Shown: positions 36,134 to 47,178, numbered from the stretch's first letter. The stretch: 64,000 bases of DNA from Brachypodius melanocephalos (GCA_013398615.1 VZSR01000690.1:197796-261795), one strand, 5' to 3'. The notes: generated by a model from the sequence alone, not told the origin. Translations and numbers: made by a program.

Positions 36134-37224
36134 GTAAGTAAAAGACTTGGCATCCTGAATATATAGTGAGTTTACCACAGTTTCTGCTTATTAATGAGAT
36201 TATAATTATCCACAGTAGAACTTGTTTACACTGTACACACACTTAATTTGATATGGCTGGGTTAATAAAGGTAAAGACTTGGGATTATTTAGGAACAGAG
36301 GGTAAGTAAAGTTGTTGATAACTCTTTCAACAGTGATCTAAAGATGATGAATGAGAAACCCAAGCTTGGTTTTTCACTCTGCTACAGATCTGTGTGAATC
36401 TGCCAACACACATTTTCTGAAATTCATTTACCTAATATGAAGAATCATATTGTCTAAACTTTCTTCTCAACTTAAGGTGGGAGACAGTACATCCAAATGG
36501 TCATTCATTTCACTTACCTGAACATAACAAGTGCTGGGATCTGGAAATGCTGATCTCCAGCCAGTTCTCTACAGCAAAATTATCTGGACTGACTTGCACT
36601 GAAACCTGCAGACAGCTGAAGTCTGAGAGCAATGCCAGGAATGGGTAATGGGCTTGAAAAATAAACTTAGTGCACAGTATGTTCTCACAGTGGTTCTCAA
36701 ACAACAGAAATACATTTGAGGGTGGACTAGAGAAACTGAAGGAAGATAGATTCCAGAGTGAAGTTCAGCCATTTGCAGTTTGGATTCAGCTGGAGGCTTA
36801 GAAAGTTGCTGGCCCACACCATTGAGAATAAATAGCAGGGAAAGTTCAAAGTGTACAGTATGATATGTATTCATTCTCTTCTTCTTTCTCCTGGTTACCC
36901 CTGCAGCCAGAAAAATGAATGAAATTACCTTTAGTCTGATTCAGTGGAGCAGATCTTTTTCACACATTATTTGCCTCACTTTTTCCATGCATCTAATTTG
37001 CCCTTGCTCTTGCATTGGCAGAAGTGTAGAGGTGACAGTGAAAGGGAGATTAACCTATTAAATGTTTGGCAGTTATCTTCTGTTATACCATGGTCATTCA
37101 GAGATTGCTCTGTTTGTGGCTGGTACTTGAATATGGTAATTTTGTTGTATTGCACTTCAATTTGCTGAGGTCCTTTCACTAACCAGTGTGCGGTTCGAGG
37201 GTCATGGAGTTTTTGTAGTGCAGA

Positions 37225-37285
37225 GTAGGCACTTGAACCCAGGTCAGCAGATGTTGAGGCACTTACCACAGCTCAGGCCTTCTTG
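37225..37285 (-). other. Weak tRNA-like patch
   Basis: On the - strand, TGAGCTGTGGTAAGTGCC resembles a polymerase III A box and GACCTGGGTTCAAGTGCC a B box, at a tRNA-like spacing. I could not assign an anticodon or tRNA type. It could be a decayed tRNA-derived SINE head or chance. Confidence 0.3.
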
Positions 37286-37479
37286 AATACTCCCCAGTTG
37301 TTATAAACTCTGTATCTGGAACTGTTGGGGAAAAAAAATGAAAAAACCATGTGCCCCAGCCCAATCAAATTTCAACACTCTTTGTCATGCAATAAGGACC
37401 TTTGATCAGCTATACAAAATCACTATAAAAATTGTCTGTCAGCATCACTCATGGTGATATTTGTATGCTGATGATACCT

Positions 37480-37740
37480 TTTTCTGTGCAGCTCAATAAG
37501 AAACCTGAAAAGATGCTGCCACCAGTGTCTACTGGGTAATGGAGTATAGACAGAGAGGTACAAGCTAACAAGGTGTAGTGCAGCTCTTGCTATGTCTTTT
37601 AGGCCAGTTTCAACAACTGTAGAGTTGCTCATGCTTGGCAACTATGATTTGTGCATGTGATCTGCATTTCTCCACTTCCTATTGCCATACAGGTGTTGCT
37701 TTCAATTCTGAAGCCAGAACTGGATGCTCTTCCCTGAGGA
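37480..37740 (+). repeat. Duplicated block A, copy 1
   Basis: This matches 50345-50605 along its length. Shared strings include AGCTAACAAG, CTCTTGCTATGTCTTTTAGG, CAGTTTCAACAACTGT and GAAGCCAGAACTGGAT. Identity is roughly 75-80 percent by eye. It is the first of three blocks that recur in the same order in intron g-h. Confidence 0.7.
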
Positions 37741-38304
37741 GTCACACACTCCAATGTCTCCTGTGTTGAATGTAGATTGCACTTTGAATTGCAGTCACAC
37801 TGCAACTAGAGCAGTAAATGCTGCTGTTTATCAGAAGCAGATTTGGAAGGAGTCAGGTGCTACTTGTCTCAAGAGCTGATTCAGATAGGCTGATCCTGAT
37901 GGAAGTTGTGTCACTTGCTTCTGATTGTGCCTGAAGTAAAAAGGATTTAGGTCAGAATGGCAGCTAATACAGTTACCTACTCAAAACTCCAGTGAGATAC
38001 TGAATTGGTTACTGTTGCTTACAGGACCATTAGTTAATGAAAATGCACTGCAAGCTGTAGCCAGTAGAACAGGTGCAATGTTGAGTAGTGTGAACTGTAT
38101 TCTAGTGGTGAGGAAGTAGAATTCCCTTTTTGTCCTCAAACCATGGAAGAAGGGCAGTTTTCATGTGGCACTACTCTGCTCCAAAAGGTTACTGGATTAA
38201 AACATCTGCCCAAATATAGATGATCTCCATCCTATGTATGCTCAGAACTACGTTTTTTTCCATCTTGATGCTTCTTGATGTGTTAGTCATTTAGCAACAA
38301 CTCA

Positions 38305-38520
38305 GATGTGAGTGAATGGCTACTATTTCATTCTAGCCTGTGACGCACCAGTGCTGAATGGGATTTCCTATCCTGTCTCTGTGTGCAATAAAGCATGGAA
38401 AATGTTAAAGGAGAGAGAACCATAAGGACATGAAAATACATGACTAAGCAATGGAGAAATTTGGACTTTTTTTCCTCTCAGACAGAGAATGCAGCAGACT
38501 ACATAGAAAAAAAATCCAAA
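38305..38520 (+). repeat. Duplicated block B, copy 1
   Basis: This matches 56310-56540. Shared strings include ATTTCATTCTAGCCTGTGA, AAGGACATGAAAAT and AGAGAATGCAGCAG versus AGAGAATATAGCAGG. It is the second block of the ordered duplication. Confidence 0.7.
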
Positions 38521-38590
38521 CCCAAAATACCCACCACCCGCCAAACCAAACTACACACCCACCTCTTTTTCAGAGGAAAAGGTCATCTGA

Positions 38591-38651
38591 AATCACAGAA
38601 TCAGCTATGTTGGAAAAGACCTTTGAGATCATCAAGTCCAACCTATCACCT
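38591..38651 (-). mobile_element. CR1 3' end entering the gap
   Basis: AATCACAGAATCAGC, then GTTGGAAAAGACCTTTGAG and ATCATCAAGTCCAACC form the CR1 terminus read on the - strand. The remainder is lost in the following gap. Confidence 0.85.
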
Positions 38652-38751
38652 NNNNNNNNNNNNNNNNNNNNNNNNNNNNNNNNNNNNNNNNNNNNNNNNN
38701 NNNNNNNNNNNNNNNNNNNNNNNNNNNNNNNNNNNNNNNNNNNNNNNNNNN
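38652..38751. other. Assembly gap, 100 N
   Basis: A run of exactly 100 N, entered through a CR1 end. True length is unknown. Open frames across it are artefacts. Confidence 0.98.
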
Positions 38752-39060
38752 ATGCTTGGCTCCTCCCCCTGGGCAGAGTATCTTACAATGGGAACATGAG
38801 TCACACTGATGGGTCCCGTATATCGCACATTAACTCCCAGAGGGAGTTATCTATAGTTGTTAACAGAAGATAAGGAGAGGGCGGTGTTTGATAAGCCATT
38901 AACAGATGGCCCAGAGGGAGGGGTGGTGTTTGATAAGCCATTAACAGAAAATGGCCCAGAGGGAGGGGGCCTGGGAAAACACTGCTCCAACAATTGGATT
39001 CAATGATTCATGAAGATGGTGATAGAATACTTTGTGCTAATCCTATACTACAACCCAGGA
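38752..39060. mobile_element. LTR-like stretch with a tandem 42/45-bp repeat
   Basis: Units 38881-38922 and 38923-38967 both read GGTGTTTGATAAGCCATTAA, then ATGGCCCAGAGGGAGGG, the second with three extra bases. Such short tandem duplications are common in U3 regions of LTRs, and the sequence lacks coding potential. LTR assignment is an inference; no ends were found. Confidence 0.45.
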
Positions 39061-39505
39061 CAGGGATGCAACACCATTCACCACCACTCTCTGGGCCTGG
39101 CCATCCAGCCAGTTCTTAACCTAGCAACGAGTGCTCCTGTCCAAGCCATGGGCTGCCAGCCTTTCCAGGATTATTCCATGGAAGATGGTGTCAAAGGCTT
39201 GGCTGAAGTTGAGGTAGACAATATCCATAGCCTTTCCCACATTGACCAGGCAGGTCACCTGGTCATAAAATGAGATCAGGTTTTTTCCTCTCAGAGAGAA
39301 AAATTCATGCTGGCTGCATCTAATCCCTAGGCTGTCACATGTATGTGCCATGTGATCACCCTCAAGATGATCAATTCTATGACCAAGCCAGGCATTGAGG
39401 TCAGGCTGACAGCCCTGTAGTTTCCTGGATCCTCTTTTTGCCCCTTCTTATGGTTGGGCAACACGCTGGCCAGCTTCCAGTCATCTGGGACCTCCCCAGT
39501 TAGCC
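39061..39505 (-). mobile_element. CR1 fragment, reverse transcriptase region
   Basis: On the - strand it reads LTGEVPDDWKLASVLPNHKK near 39500-39440 and VYLNFSQAFDTI near 39210-39180, both from the CR1 ORF2 reverse transcriptase. It is truncated at both ends and closely related to the copy at 1-510. The first 220 bp are almost identical between the two. Confidence 0.85.
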
Positions 39506-40070
39506 TCATGATTCCCATGAGGCTGCAGGGGGCGCTGTGGTGCGAGCTCGGGGAGCACGCGGTAACGGTGACTTTGTACGAGACCGGAGGGCTGGAACAG
39601 AGGCCTTGCTTTACAAACCCCTGGGGCTGTCGATCCTGGTGCCCTGGCAGGACTCTCGGAAGCAGCAGGCTGGAATGGCAGAGGTGAGCAGAAATCCCTG
39701 GGGCAGTGGACGAGATGTCTCAGAAAATCCATGGCGATAGCTGGAACTGCGGGACGTCCTGGCAGGCAAGGGGATGCAGGGCCCAGCGACAGAAGAAAGG
39801 CAGCTCCCGGCTAGGTTATAGAAGTGGTAGTGAGATTCCTTTCCCCAAGAAGCAGCTCAACCTGTTCCAAAAACCGAGAGTGAGAACCTCCAACTGCCTC
39901 AGCCCCCATCCTTTACCTGCGTCTATTCTCATGGTATCTCTGTCCCTCCTAGAGAAACTCCCAAAAACCAGAGGCGTGCCACCAGACACCCTCCTTCCCT
40001 GAGGTCTGGCAGCCTCCCCCCATCTCAAACAGCCAGCCATCAGTGCATCTTAGCAACTCAATGGGGAAAA
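39506..40070. other. GC- and CpG-rich block of unknown origin
   Basis: Sequence such as GGGGGCGCTGTGGTGCGAG and GAGCACGCGGTAACGG stands out from the AT-rich intron. Overlapping open frames on both strands (39454-40040) carry no recognised domain. The closest resemblance is to retroviral LTR/leader or LINE 5' untranslated sequence, but no ends, primer site or coding motif were found. A CpG-island-like regulatory element is an alternative. Confidence 0.35.
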
Positions 40071-40104
40071 AAATCCACAAGTAAAAAGGAAATAAAAGGA
40101 AAGA

Positions 40105-40377
40105 AACCCAGCCCCCAAGAAGAGCTCAGAGAATGTACACATACCAGACTTCCATCTAGAAAAGAGGAACTAGAATGTTCCTACAAGCACACACTTGTAA
40201 GCATATGTACATGCTTGCACTGCAGTCAGTACCTGAACTGAGCCTATGGCCCATGTATTCTTACTGCAATTAGCTACACACTCAGTGGCCCATGCAGATC
40301 ATTATGATGGAGCTGAAATCCAGAGGAGTGTCTTCTGCTTCCCAGGAATATTCCCAAGCACTAATCATTCCCACACC
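40105..40377 (+). repeat. Duplicated block C, copy 1
   Basis: This matches 57335-57600. Shared strings include CTTGTAAGCATATGT, ACCTGAACTGAGCC, GTATTC, CCCATGCAGA and TATGATGGAG. It is the third block of the ordered duplication. Confidence 0.7.
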
Positions 40378-41071
40378 CAAATCATATCAGTAATTTAGTT
40401 TAGGATATAATATTGCCCAATAGGAAACCATTCCACAATCTCACAGCACTGTGACATTTCAGCTGTGCTTCTGTTGTTTGAGTGCTTTTTTAAAACTTTG
40501 GTTTTAGGGTTTTTTTTCTTCTTTGTTTTCACCTCACCTTCCCTGAACTATACAACCAATCTCAAAGTGCATAGATTAATGTAGTTTGAAAATGAGAAGT
40601 CGTCAGTCCTAATGTCCTGCTCACAGCAGGGCTAGCTTCTTAACATGCACAGCGTATTCACAAACAGTAAAAGAAATGTAGGGGGCGTTTTCCTCTTTCC
40701 AGGATTTGCTCACATCAGTATCTTACTATTACTGTAATGTGTGTAGTTCTTTAGTTCATCACTTCTACAATATTTATGTAAGCAACTTAGACATGCTGGA
40801 ACACAAAATTTTGGTTTCACAAGTTTGTAATGGCCATTGGTTTAATTCTTTACCAATGGGATGAAGACCACTTTTAAAGCAATTATATACAAAAATAGGG
40901 GTAAACCCCCTCATTTTTCTTGCTAACTAGTTATTTGTAGTGTGGAAAAATTGCTTTTTTCACATTTAAATATTCTATGTAGTTAAAATTAGTTCTAGTC
41001 TTAAAAGTAAGAAACATGTTTCTAGTTTGTCTTTACATGGTTCATTTGTTTTTGTCACTCTCCCTGTTATG

Positions 41072-41881
41072 AATCACAGAATCACAGAATATGTAGGTTG
41101 GAAGAGACCTTCAAGATCATCAGGTCCAACCCAGCCCTAACACCTCAACTAAATCATGGCACCGAGTGCCACATCCAGTCTCTTTTTAAACACATGCAGG
41201 GACAGTGACTCCACCACCTCCCCGGGCAGACTATTCCAGTGAAAAACGTCTTCCTAATATCCAACCTATATTTCCCTTGATGCAGCTTGAGACTGTGTCC
41301 TCTCATTCTCCCAGTTGCTGCCTGGACAAAGAGACCATCCCCCAGCTGTCTACAGCCACCTTTCAGGAAGTTGTAGAGAGTGATAAGGTCACCTCTGTGT
41401 CTCCTATTCTTCAGGCTAAACAACCCTAGCTCCCTCAGTTGTTCCTCACAGGGTTTGTGTTCCAAGCCCCTCACCAGCCTCGTTGCCTCTTCTGGATGCA
41501 CTCAAGCATCTCAATGTCCTTCCTAAACTGAGGGGCCAGAACTGGACACAGCACTCAAGGTGTGGCCTCACCAGCGCCGAGTACAGGGGAAGAGTGACCT
41601 CCCTGCTCCTGCTGGCCGCATCATTCCTGATCCAGGCCAGGATGCTATTGGCCCTCTTGGCCGCCTGGGCACATTGCTGGCTCATGTTCAGCTGCCTACT
41701 GACTAGAACCCTCAGATCCCTTTCGTCCTGGGCACTGTCCAGCCACTCTGTCCCCAGTCTGTAATGTTGCAGGGGATTGTTGTGGCCAAAGTGCAGGACT
41801 TGACACTTGGACTCATTAAACTTCATCTTGTTAGACTCTGGCCATCCATCCAACCGTTCCAGATCTCTGAAGAGTTTTGTT
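41072..41881 (-). mobile_element. CR1 3' part (ORF2 C terminus plus tail)
   Basis: On the - strand the ORF2 C-terminal reading has SNKMKFNESKCQVLHFGH, YSALVRPHLECCVQFW and LFSLKNRRHRGDLI, with a frameshift between pieces. The 3' end is AGGTTGGAAGAGACC plus AATCACAGAATCACAG seen on the + strand. It is 5'-truncated at about 41881, about 810 bp long, and of the same subfamily as 51786-52617. Confidence 0.9.
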
Positions 41882-43919
41882 CCATCCCTCTTTTTTTTAA
41901 AAAAAAAATATATTCAATTAAATCTTCTTTCCCTCTCCTTTTGTAAAATTTCATCAGTTTTCCTGTTTTTTTTTTTTTCCCTCAGGATGATGCTTTGGAG
42001 TTAGTTTGTTATACTTTACTGTATGAATTACAAAGTTTTTGTCTCACTCATAGACAAAATGTCGAAAGAGAATTTGGAATTAATCTGATATTTATCTCAT
42101 TGAGGATTGGCTTACAAGCATGATATGCAGGAACAGCTTCCAAGAACTGACACACTTTTTGCTGATTTCATTCCTTCCTTTATTAAACTCTGTTGTTCAG
42201 CTGTGATTATTACTTTTTTTGGTATTGTTTTCTGATTAGTCTTTATAACTGCTTGGAAATACCACAATTTCATTTTTAACCTAGACAATGATGGGAAAAT
42301 TGTAAAGCTTAAGACTTCTTTCTCTGATATGGACAAGAATTACAGGAGACTATTTTCTGCAGCAGACCTGAAAAACCATGAAACTGCAGGACTACTGTGA
42401 CATCTTTTAGTACTAAAGGGAAGTGAGATCATCTCCACTAGCCTATTGTGATTAATAAGCAAGTTATCATAAGCTTTGAAAATAATAGCTACTTTGGAAT
42501 AAAAGTTAATAGGAAACTACTTAATTACTTGCATTGTAGCAATTTCTTGGAAATGTTGGAGTTTGGGGTTTTTTTGGGGGGGATTGTTTGTTTGGTGTTT
42601 TCTGGTTGTTGTTGTTAGATTTGGAAATACTACTCTTTCCTCTTCCTTCTTCTTTCTATATTCATCAGTCTTTTTGTTTACATGTAAATGAACCACCCTA
42701 GTAGCTAATGCTTCACATTCATTGTATATTTTTGAAAGGCAGTCATGCTTCCTTATCCATTTTTTTTTCATTCTGGAAGCCAATACTTGGTATTTCATGC
42801 ATTTGACCCTCCACCATTTCTGACCTCTCTACCACTGCAGAAAGTTTGATATGATTTTATTCTGGATTGGTTTTGTCAGCCCTCTAAAAATCAAACCCAT
42901 TCACATTTCCTTGCTCTTTTCATCTTTTGTAACACTGATGTTCTTGATGACTTTGTTCTTTAAAAAATAGCTCTCTGTTTCCAAGATGAAATCCACCACA
43001 AAGCAGTGAAATGTAAAGTCAGCACTTTGATGGAGATTGTAGGCTCTTTACTGTTTTATTTGCTTTCTCTTGCAAGCCTGTGGCAGGAAAAAAAGGGACT
43101 AAGAGGTTCCAGTTACTTGCCTTGTGTTACTCACAAGCCTATTTTGACTTTGTTCTACTTACACTGTTTTATTTATTACTAACAATTAACAGCTCTAATT
43201 CCATTTCTGGATGATCTTCCTGGAAGGCTGTTATGATACTTAATACTGCTAATACAAGAGACTGCTAATAATAAGATCTAATATACCCTATTTGAAAACC
43301 TACCTTACCCAAAATTGTTCAACAAGTGATGCTTTGGTAAGGCATGCAAGTCAACACTTTTCCTGTATGTACCTTAAGAGACAAGGTAGGAAACCTCAAA
43401 CACTAAGGCTCCTTGCCTTAGTAAAGCTTTAAGACTTGAGTCATGAGATCTTGTTTGTGGGAATTGTCAGATGCTGTCCAGAAGGTCTAAAGTGGATGCA
43501 TTGGATTAGCTGAATGTGTCCTGAATGAGTTCTGCATGCATAATACAGCCTTGCCTTGGCTGTTTCTGAGCAGTTGTGCCCTGATTTTTTTCTATAATTT
43601 GCAGTCTCTCCTTTTGGGAAATCGCAGGCCCCTGTTAGCAATGAAAGTCCAGATCTAGACATATAGCCTGGAAATCCATTTTTTCCCCCATTGCAGTTGC
43701 CAGAGGTTGTTGCTTGAAAGTTGAATTAATGTTCTTAATCATTTGGAAATCATTTGTTATTCACAAGTCACACCTGGAAACAAAATTGAACAGACTTCTC
43801 CACCATCAGTGCACTCCAAGTCATGTCCTGGATCAATTGTGTAGATACAAGAAAACAGTGAAGTTTCTGTTTTTCATAGTTTCTTGCACTTCTCACTGTT
43901 CTCTCCCTCTTGCTGTAAA

Positions 43920-44060
43920 AAGCAAAACAAAACAAAAACAACAACAACAACAACAACAAAAAATCCCCACACAAAAAACCTCCCCCACAAAACCAAATAA
44001 AAAACAAACAAAACAAACCAAAAAACCAAACTAAACCAAAACAAAAACACTCCAAAAAAA
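43920..44060. repeat. A/C-rich simple sequence
   Basis: AAAAC and AAC runs (including six to seven AAC units at about 43940-43960), then irregular AAAACAAACC. Long open frames on both strands here (43714-44113) come from base composition and are not genes. Confidence 0.9.
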
Positions 44061-44936
44061 GAAACAACCCGAACCCAAGAACTACCTTGATTATGGTCAG
44101 TAGCATTGTGCAAAATATCTCTGGGCTATATTTTCAAAATACATCTTTAATGTAAGGGAATCTTTAATACTGAGACTTGCTGCATTCTTCACTGGTTATG
44201 CGGAGATGACTGTGAAGCACAGATAAAGAGCTAGACAGGTTGCTGTGTGCTGAGTCCCACTGTTACCAATGCTTCCCTGCACATGCTTAACACACTAGTG
44301 GTGGCCCCTGAGCTACAGTAGATGTCTAGAACAGATTTTGGAAACCTTAGTGCCTTTGCTGGGCTTTGGATTAAAAGGCAATTTGTCTATGAATGCCTGT
44401 CAAAACGTTTGCAGGTTGACGTGCAGTAACGTGTTACAGAAGTATTTGGCAATCACTGTGGTAAAAGCTTTTTCTAAATGCAATACATTATAGCATTTCA
44501 TTCAAATATTTACAGCATCCACAGTATCTAACACCTTTGACTCCAGAGTGCTTGATGTTAAAAGCACTCCTTGTGAGCTACCAGTGGAAAAACAGAAATT
44601 AAAATTATTTATTTTTGACTCAGATAAAAATTACTAAAACCATCTGAACAATTTATAAATATAAAGCAAAAATTACTTAGGCATTGTAAAGTAAGGCTTT
44701 GACTAGGGAATTAGGACAAATCCCACAAACTTCAGAGCCTTCTCAAGTGTTTTTAAAAATTATAAATAAATAACAAGATGTACATCTTTTGAGGTTATCT
44801 TCCTTGTTCTCCTCATGATTCAGTGATTGACAAAGACTTTTAGTTTTCTGGAAAATAGTGACATTCTTCTGTATCTGAGTCTCTGCTACTCATATAAGCT
44901 GAACTGAAAATATATACGTAGGTGGTATGTGTTTAC

Positions 44937-45120
44937 CTGCACATATATCATCAGGTTTCTCTTGATGAACCTTGATTTTCTTGAGTTTTTCTTGTTTCTC
45001 TTCTTCAAACATTGCTCTTTCAGAAGGGCACTTTTCCCGTTGCTCTGCCTTAAACTTTATTAGCTCCTGAAACAATTTTGCTGAAGTTCCATTTCTTTTG
45101 ATGAAGGTCCAGGTGGAAAA
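44937..45120 (-). pseudogene. Antisense exon-like open segment, unrecognised
   Basis: Read on the - strand, this 184-bp segment is bounded by an AG (complement at 45121-45122, after GGCAAATC) and a donor-like GTAAAC (starting at 44936). It gives 61 codons without a stop: FSTWTFIKRNGTSAKLFQEL, then IKFKAEQREKCPSERAMFEE, then a Lys/Glu-rich tail EKQEKLKKIKVHQEK. The tail looks like a charged helix or coiled coil. The upstream frame is closed by a TAA before the AG. I do not recognise the protein. It may be an exon relic from another gene, an exon of an antisense transcript inside PDE1C, or chance. No polypyrimidine tract precedes the acceptor, which weakens the case. Confidence 0.35.
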
Positions 45121-45289
45121 CTGATTTGCCTTTTATGTATCAACCATAGAAGTTTTCTTTAAAACAGCTGGCAGACTGCAGGTAATGACATGCAACACTG
45201 ACGGTCAACAGAGGATAAATAACTTATCTTAGAAGACAAAAGCCCGAGAAAATGACAGCTTATCTGATTGTACTGTAATCTGTTTTCAG

Positions 45290-45390
45290 CACTGGCTGAC
45301 GGAGCTGGAGATCTTCGCTATGATTTTCGCAGCTGCCATACATGATTATGAACACACTGGAACCACCAACAATTTTCACATCCAGACACG
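45290..45390 (+). CDS. PDE1C: PDE1C coding exon f, HD metal-binding signature
   Basis: This 101-bp exon has the acceptor TGTTTTCAG and the donor GTGAGG. It reads HWLTELEIFAMIFAAAIHDY and continues with EHTGTTNNFHIQT. It holds the HD-x2-H-x4-N signature of cyclic nucleotide phosphodiesterases; the His (45341-45343) and Asp (45344-45346) coordinate the catalytic Zn/Mg pair. The last two bases belong to an Arg codon completed in the next exon. Confidence 0.96.
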
Positions 45391-47178
45391 GTGAGGCCAC
45401 TGTAAATCATGATGAAGGGTCAGGAAATAGAGGGAGAAACCTTTGAAGAATAACAGCACAGCCACCTTAGAAAAGTGCAGGAATATCTGCTTTCAAGTGT
45501 TAAAGTAGAAAAGTTCACTTTTTCAGGTTACATTTAATTTTCTCTTGTTCAAACATCCACAATGGAATGCATGTATTCTAAATTCCTTGTTTCATATTAA
45601 TAACCAGGATAAAGGAAGTTTCAAAAATATTTCCATGTAAAGTTTTCAAAGACAAATGGCTGTATAGAGTGATTGTTTTGACGAAGATAAAGTTTTGAAG
45701 GAGATATTGTAATTTTGCAGTTTCTTCTCCTTGTTGAATTTGAAGAATCAAATATTATTGGAATAAATCAGGCATTTCAGATGTGTTTATTGCATTCATC
45801 AGTGAATGTGAACATTACACATACTTTTTTTTTTTTTACTTGAGTGGAAAACCAAGGTAGGTAGTTATTTCCCTTATTAGGTAGTAGTATGCATATCTCC
45901 TTGCTGCAGGAAAATCTGTAGCAAAGGGATATGCATACTACTGCCTAATCAGGGAAATACTCTTTAAAACATCATAAATTGCTAGAGAGTAATTAACTGA
46001 TCACAAACTAGACTAGACCAGTGTATTTTATAAAGCTTTTGGGTTGGTGGAAAAGAGTAAAATGAGATGAAGATGGCAGCAAAATTCAGAAGTGTGCAAA
46101 GATTATGAAGTCTCTAGTTTCAGTGATAATTGGGCATCTAATGTCTGTGTTATTTTGACAATAGGAGTGTACTGGTAGAAATACCAAAATATCTAAATGT
46201 GCTCAGCTAACACTGCACACTTGGGCATTTTTAAGATGGATTTTAAATAAATTAGATTACATGTCTGTAATTAAAATAGATGTCTGTAGTGTATTAGCTG
46301 AATCATGCTGTGCATCAATAACGGTTTCCAGGACAGAGCACACATTCGTACAGTAAAGACTGTGACTGAAGAAAGAAGTCTCTATCTCTATTTTGTGTGA
46401 AGCCACACTACTCTTCTTACAACTTCATGCGTGCAGGAATTAGGGATCTGCTTTCCAAAGTGCTTATAAAAATATTCAAGGAAGGAAGGTTGTAATTTAA
46501 TTTTTTTTAACATTGAACAGCAGACAGTGTGAAGTATCAGAGGATAAAAATATACATTGCTCTCTGTGAAGCAGATCTGATTAAGGACTGTAACAAAATA
46601 TATTCACCCTCTGCTGCTGTTAAATTCCTTGTCTTCAGACCAGTTTACCCATTCATCAGTCACAGATCTCTGTTCTGGGGCTTAAAATCAGGCATGAAGT
46701 ACCTTTGGTCTTACTCTGTCCCACTGGCAAATTCCTTTCCAGACAGCATGGTCTAACACACAGATGTCAGAAATCAGTTGAGTTGAGTATCTTGCCTACA
46801 GCCAGTTGGCTGTTCTGGAAACAATATTGGGTCACATCTTGCAATTGCTTGCTTGGGTACAGTCAGATTTTAATATCAGAGAGACATACATAAGTACTGG
46901 GAAATAGCCTCATGGTTCTAATCCAAGTTTATGTATCTTTCACAGCTTTCAGCAGTTGTTTTTAAGTATGTAACAAGGTAGTTAGGTGAGTCTTATCTGG
47001 TGAAATAGATTTTGCAATGTGCTTTAGATTTCCTGAGTAACAGCAATTAATCAAGTATTACAAGTACTCTTAAAATGCTCATATCTGTTCTATAGACTTA
47101 ATTGCTCTAGCTGATCAAAGGAAAATGTCTTTAGACAGGAGAGAAACAACCTTTCCTATGTTTTCTTTTAAATGCTAG
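45391..47178 (+). other. PDE1C: PDE1C intron f-g
   Basis: About 1.8 kb. Apart from the hairpin at 45866-45959, no repeat or RNA signal was recognised. Confidence 0.75.
45866..45959 (+). repeat. 94-nt near-perfect hairpin (MITE-like or pre-miRNA-like)
   Basis: Left arm 45866-45905 and right arm 45920-45959 are inverted repeats of 40 nt with 36 identities and a 14-nt loop (GCAGGAAAATCTGT). Of the four differences, two become G-U pairs in a + strand RNA (the PDE1C sense direction). Both outer ends are TA followed by TTTCCC, which fits a mariner-type element flanked by its TA target. Such palindromic elements can give rise to microRNA precursors. No coding content. Confidence 0.75.

Larger units (their letters stand above)
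36134..45289 (+). other. PDE1C: PDE1C intron e-f (9.2 kb, repeat-rich)
   Basis: In order it holds: plain sequence to 37180; a weak tRNA-like patch; duplicated blocks (37480-37740, 38305-38520, 40105-40377); a gap; an LTR-like stretch; two CR1 copies; a GC-rich block; plain intron from 41882 to 43919; an A/C-rich simple stretch; plain sequence; and an antisense exon-like segment. 42000-43900 shows nothing recognisable. Confidence 0.75.

Noticed and set aside
43714..44113. Overlapping open frames on both strands, one with poly-Gln, one with poly-Leu/Phe
   Set aside because: They cover the AAC/AAAAC simple repeat; composition artefact.
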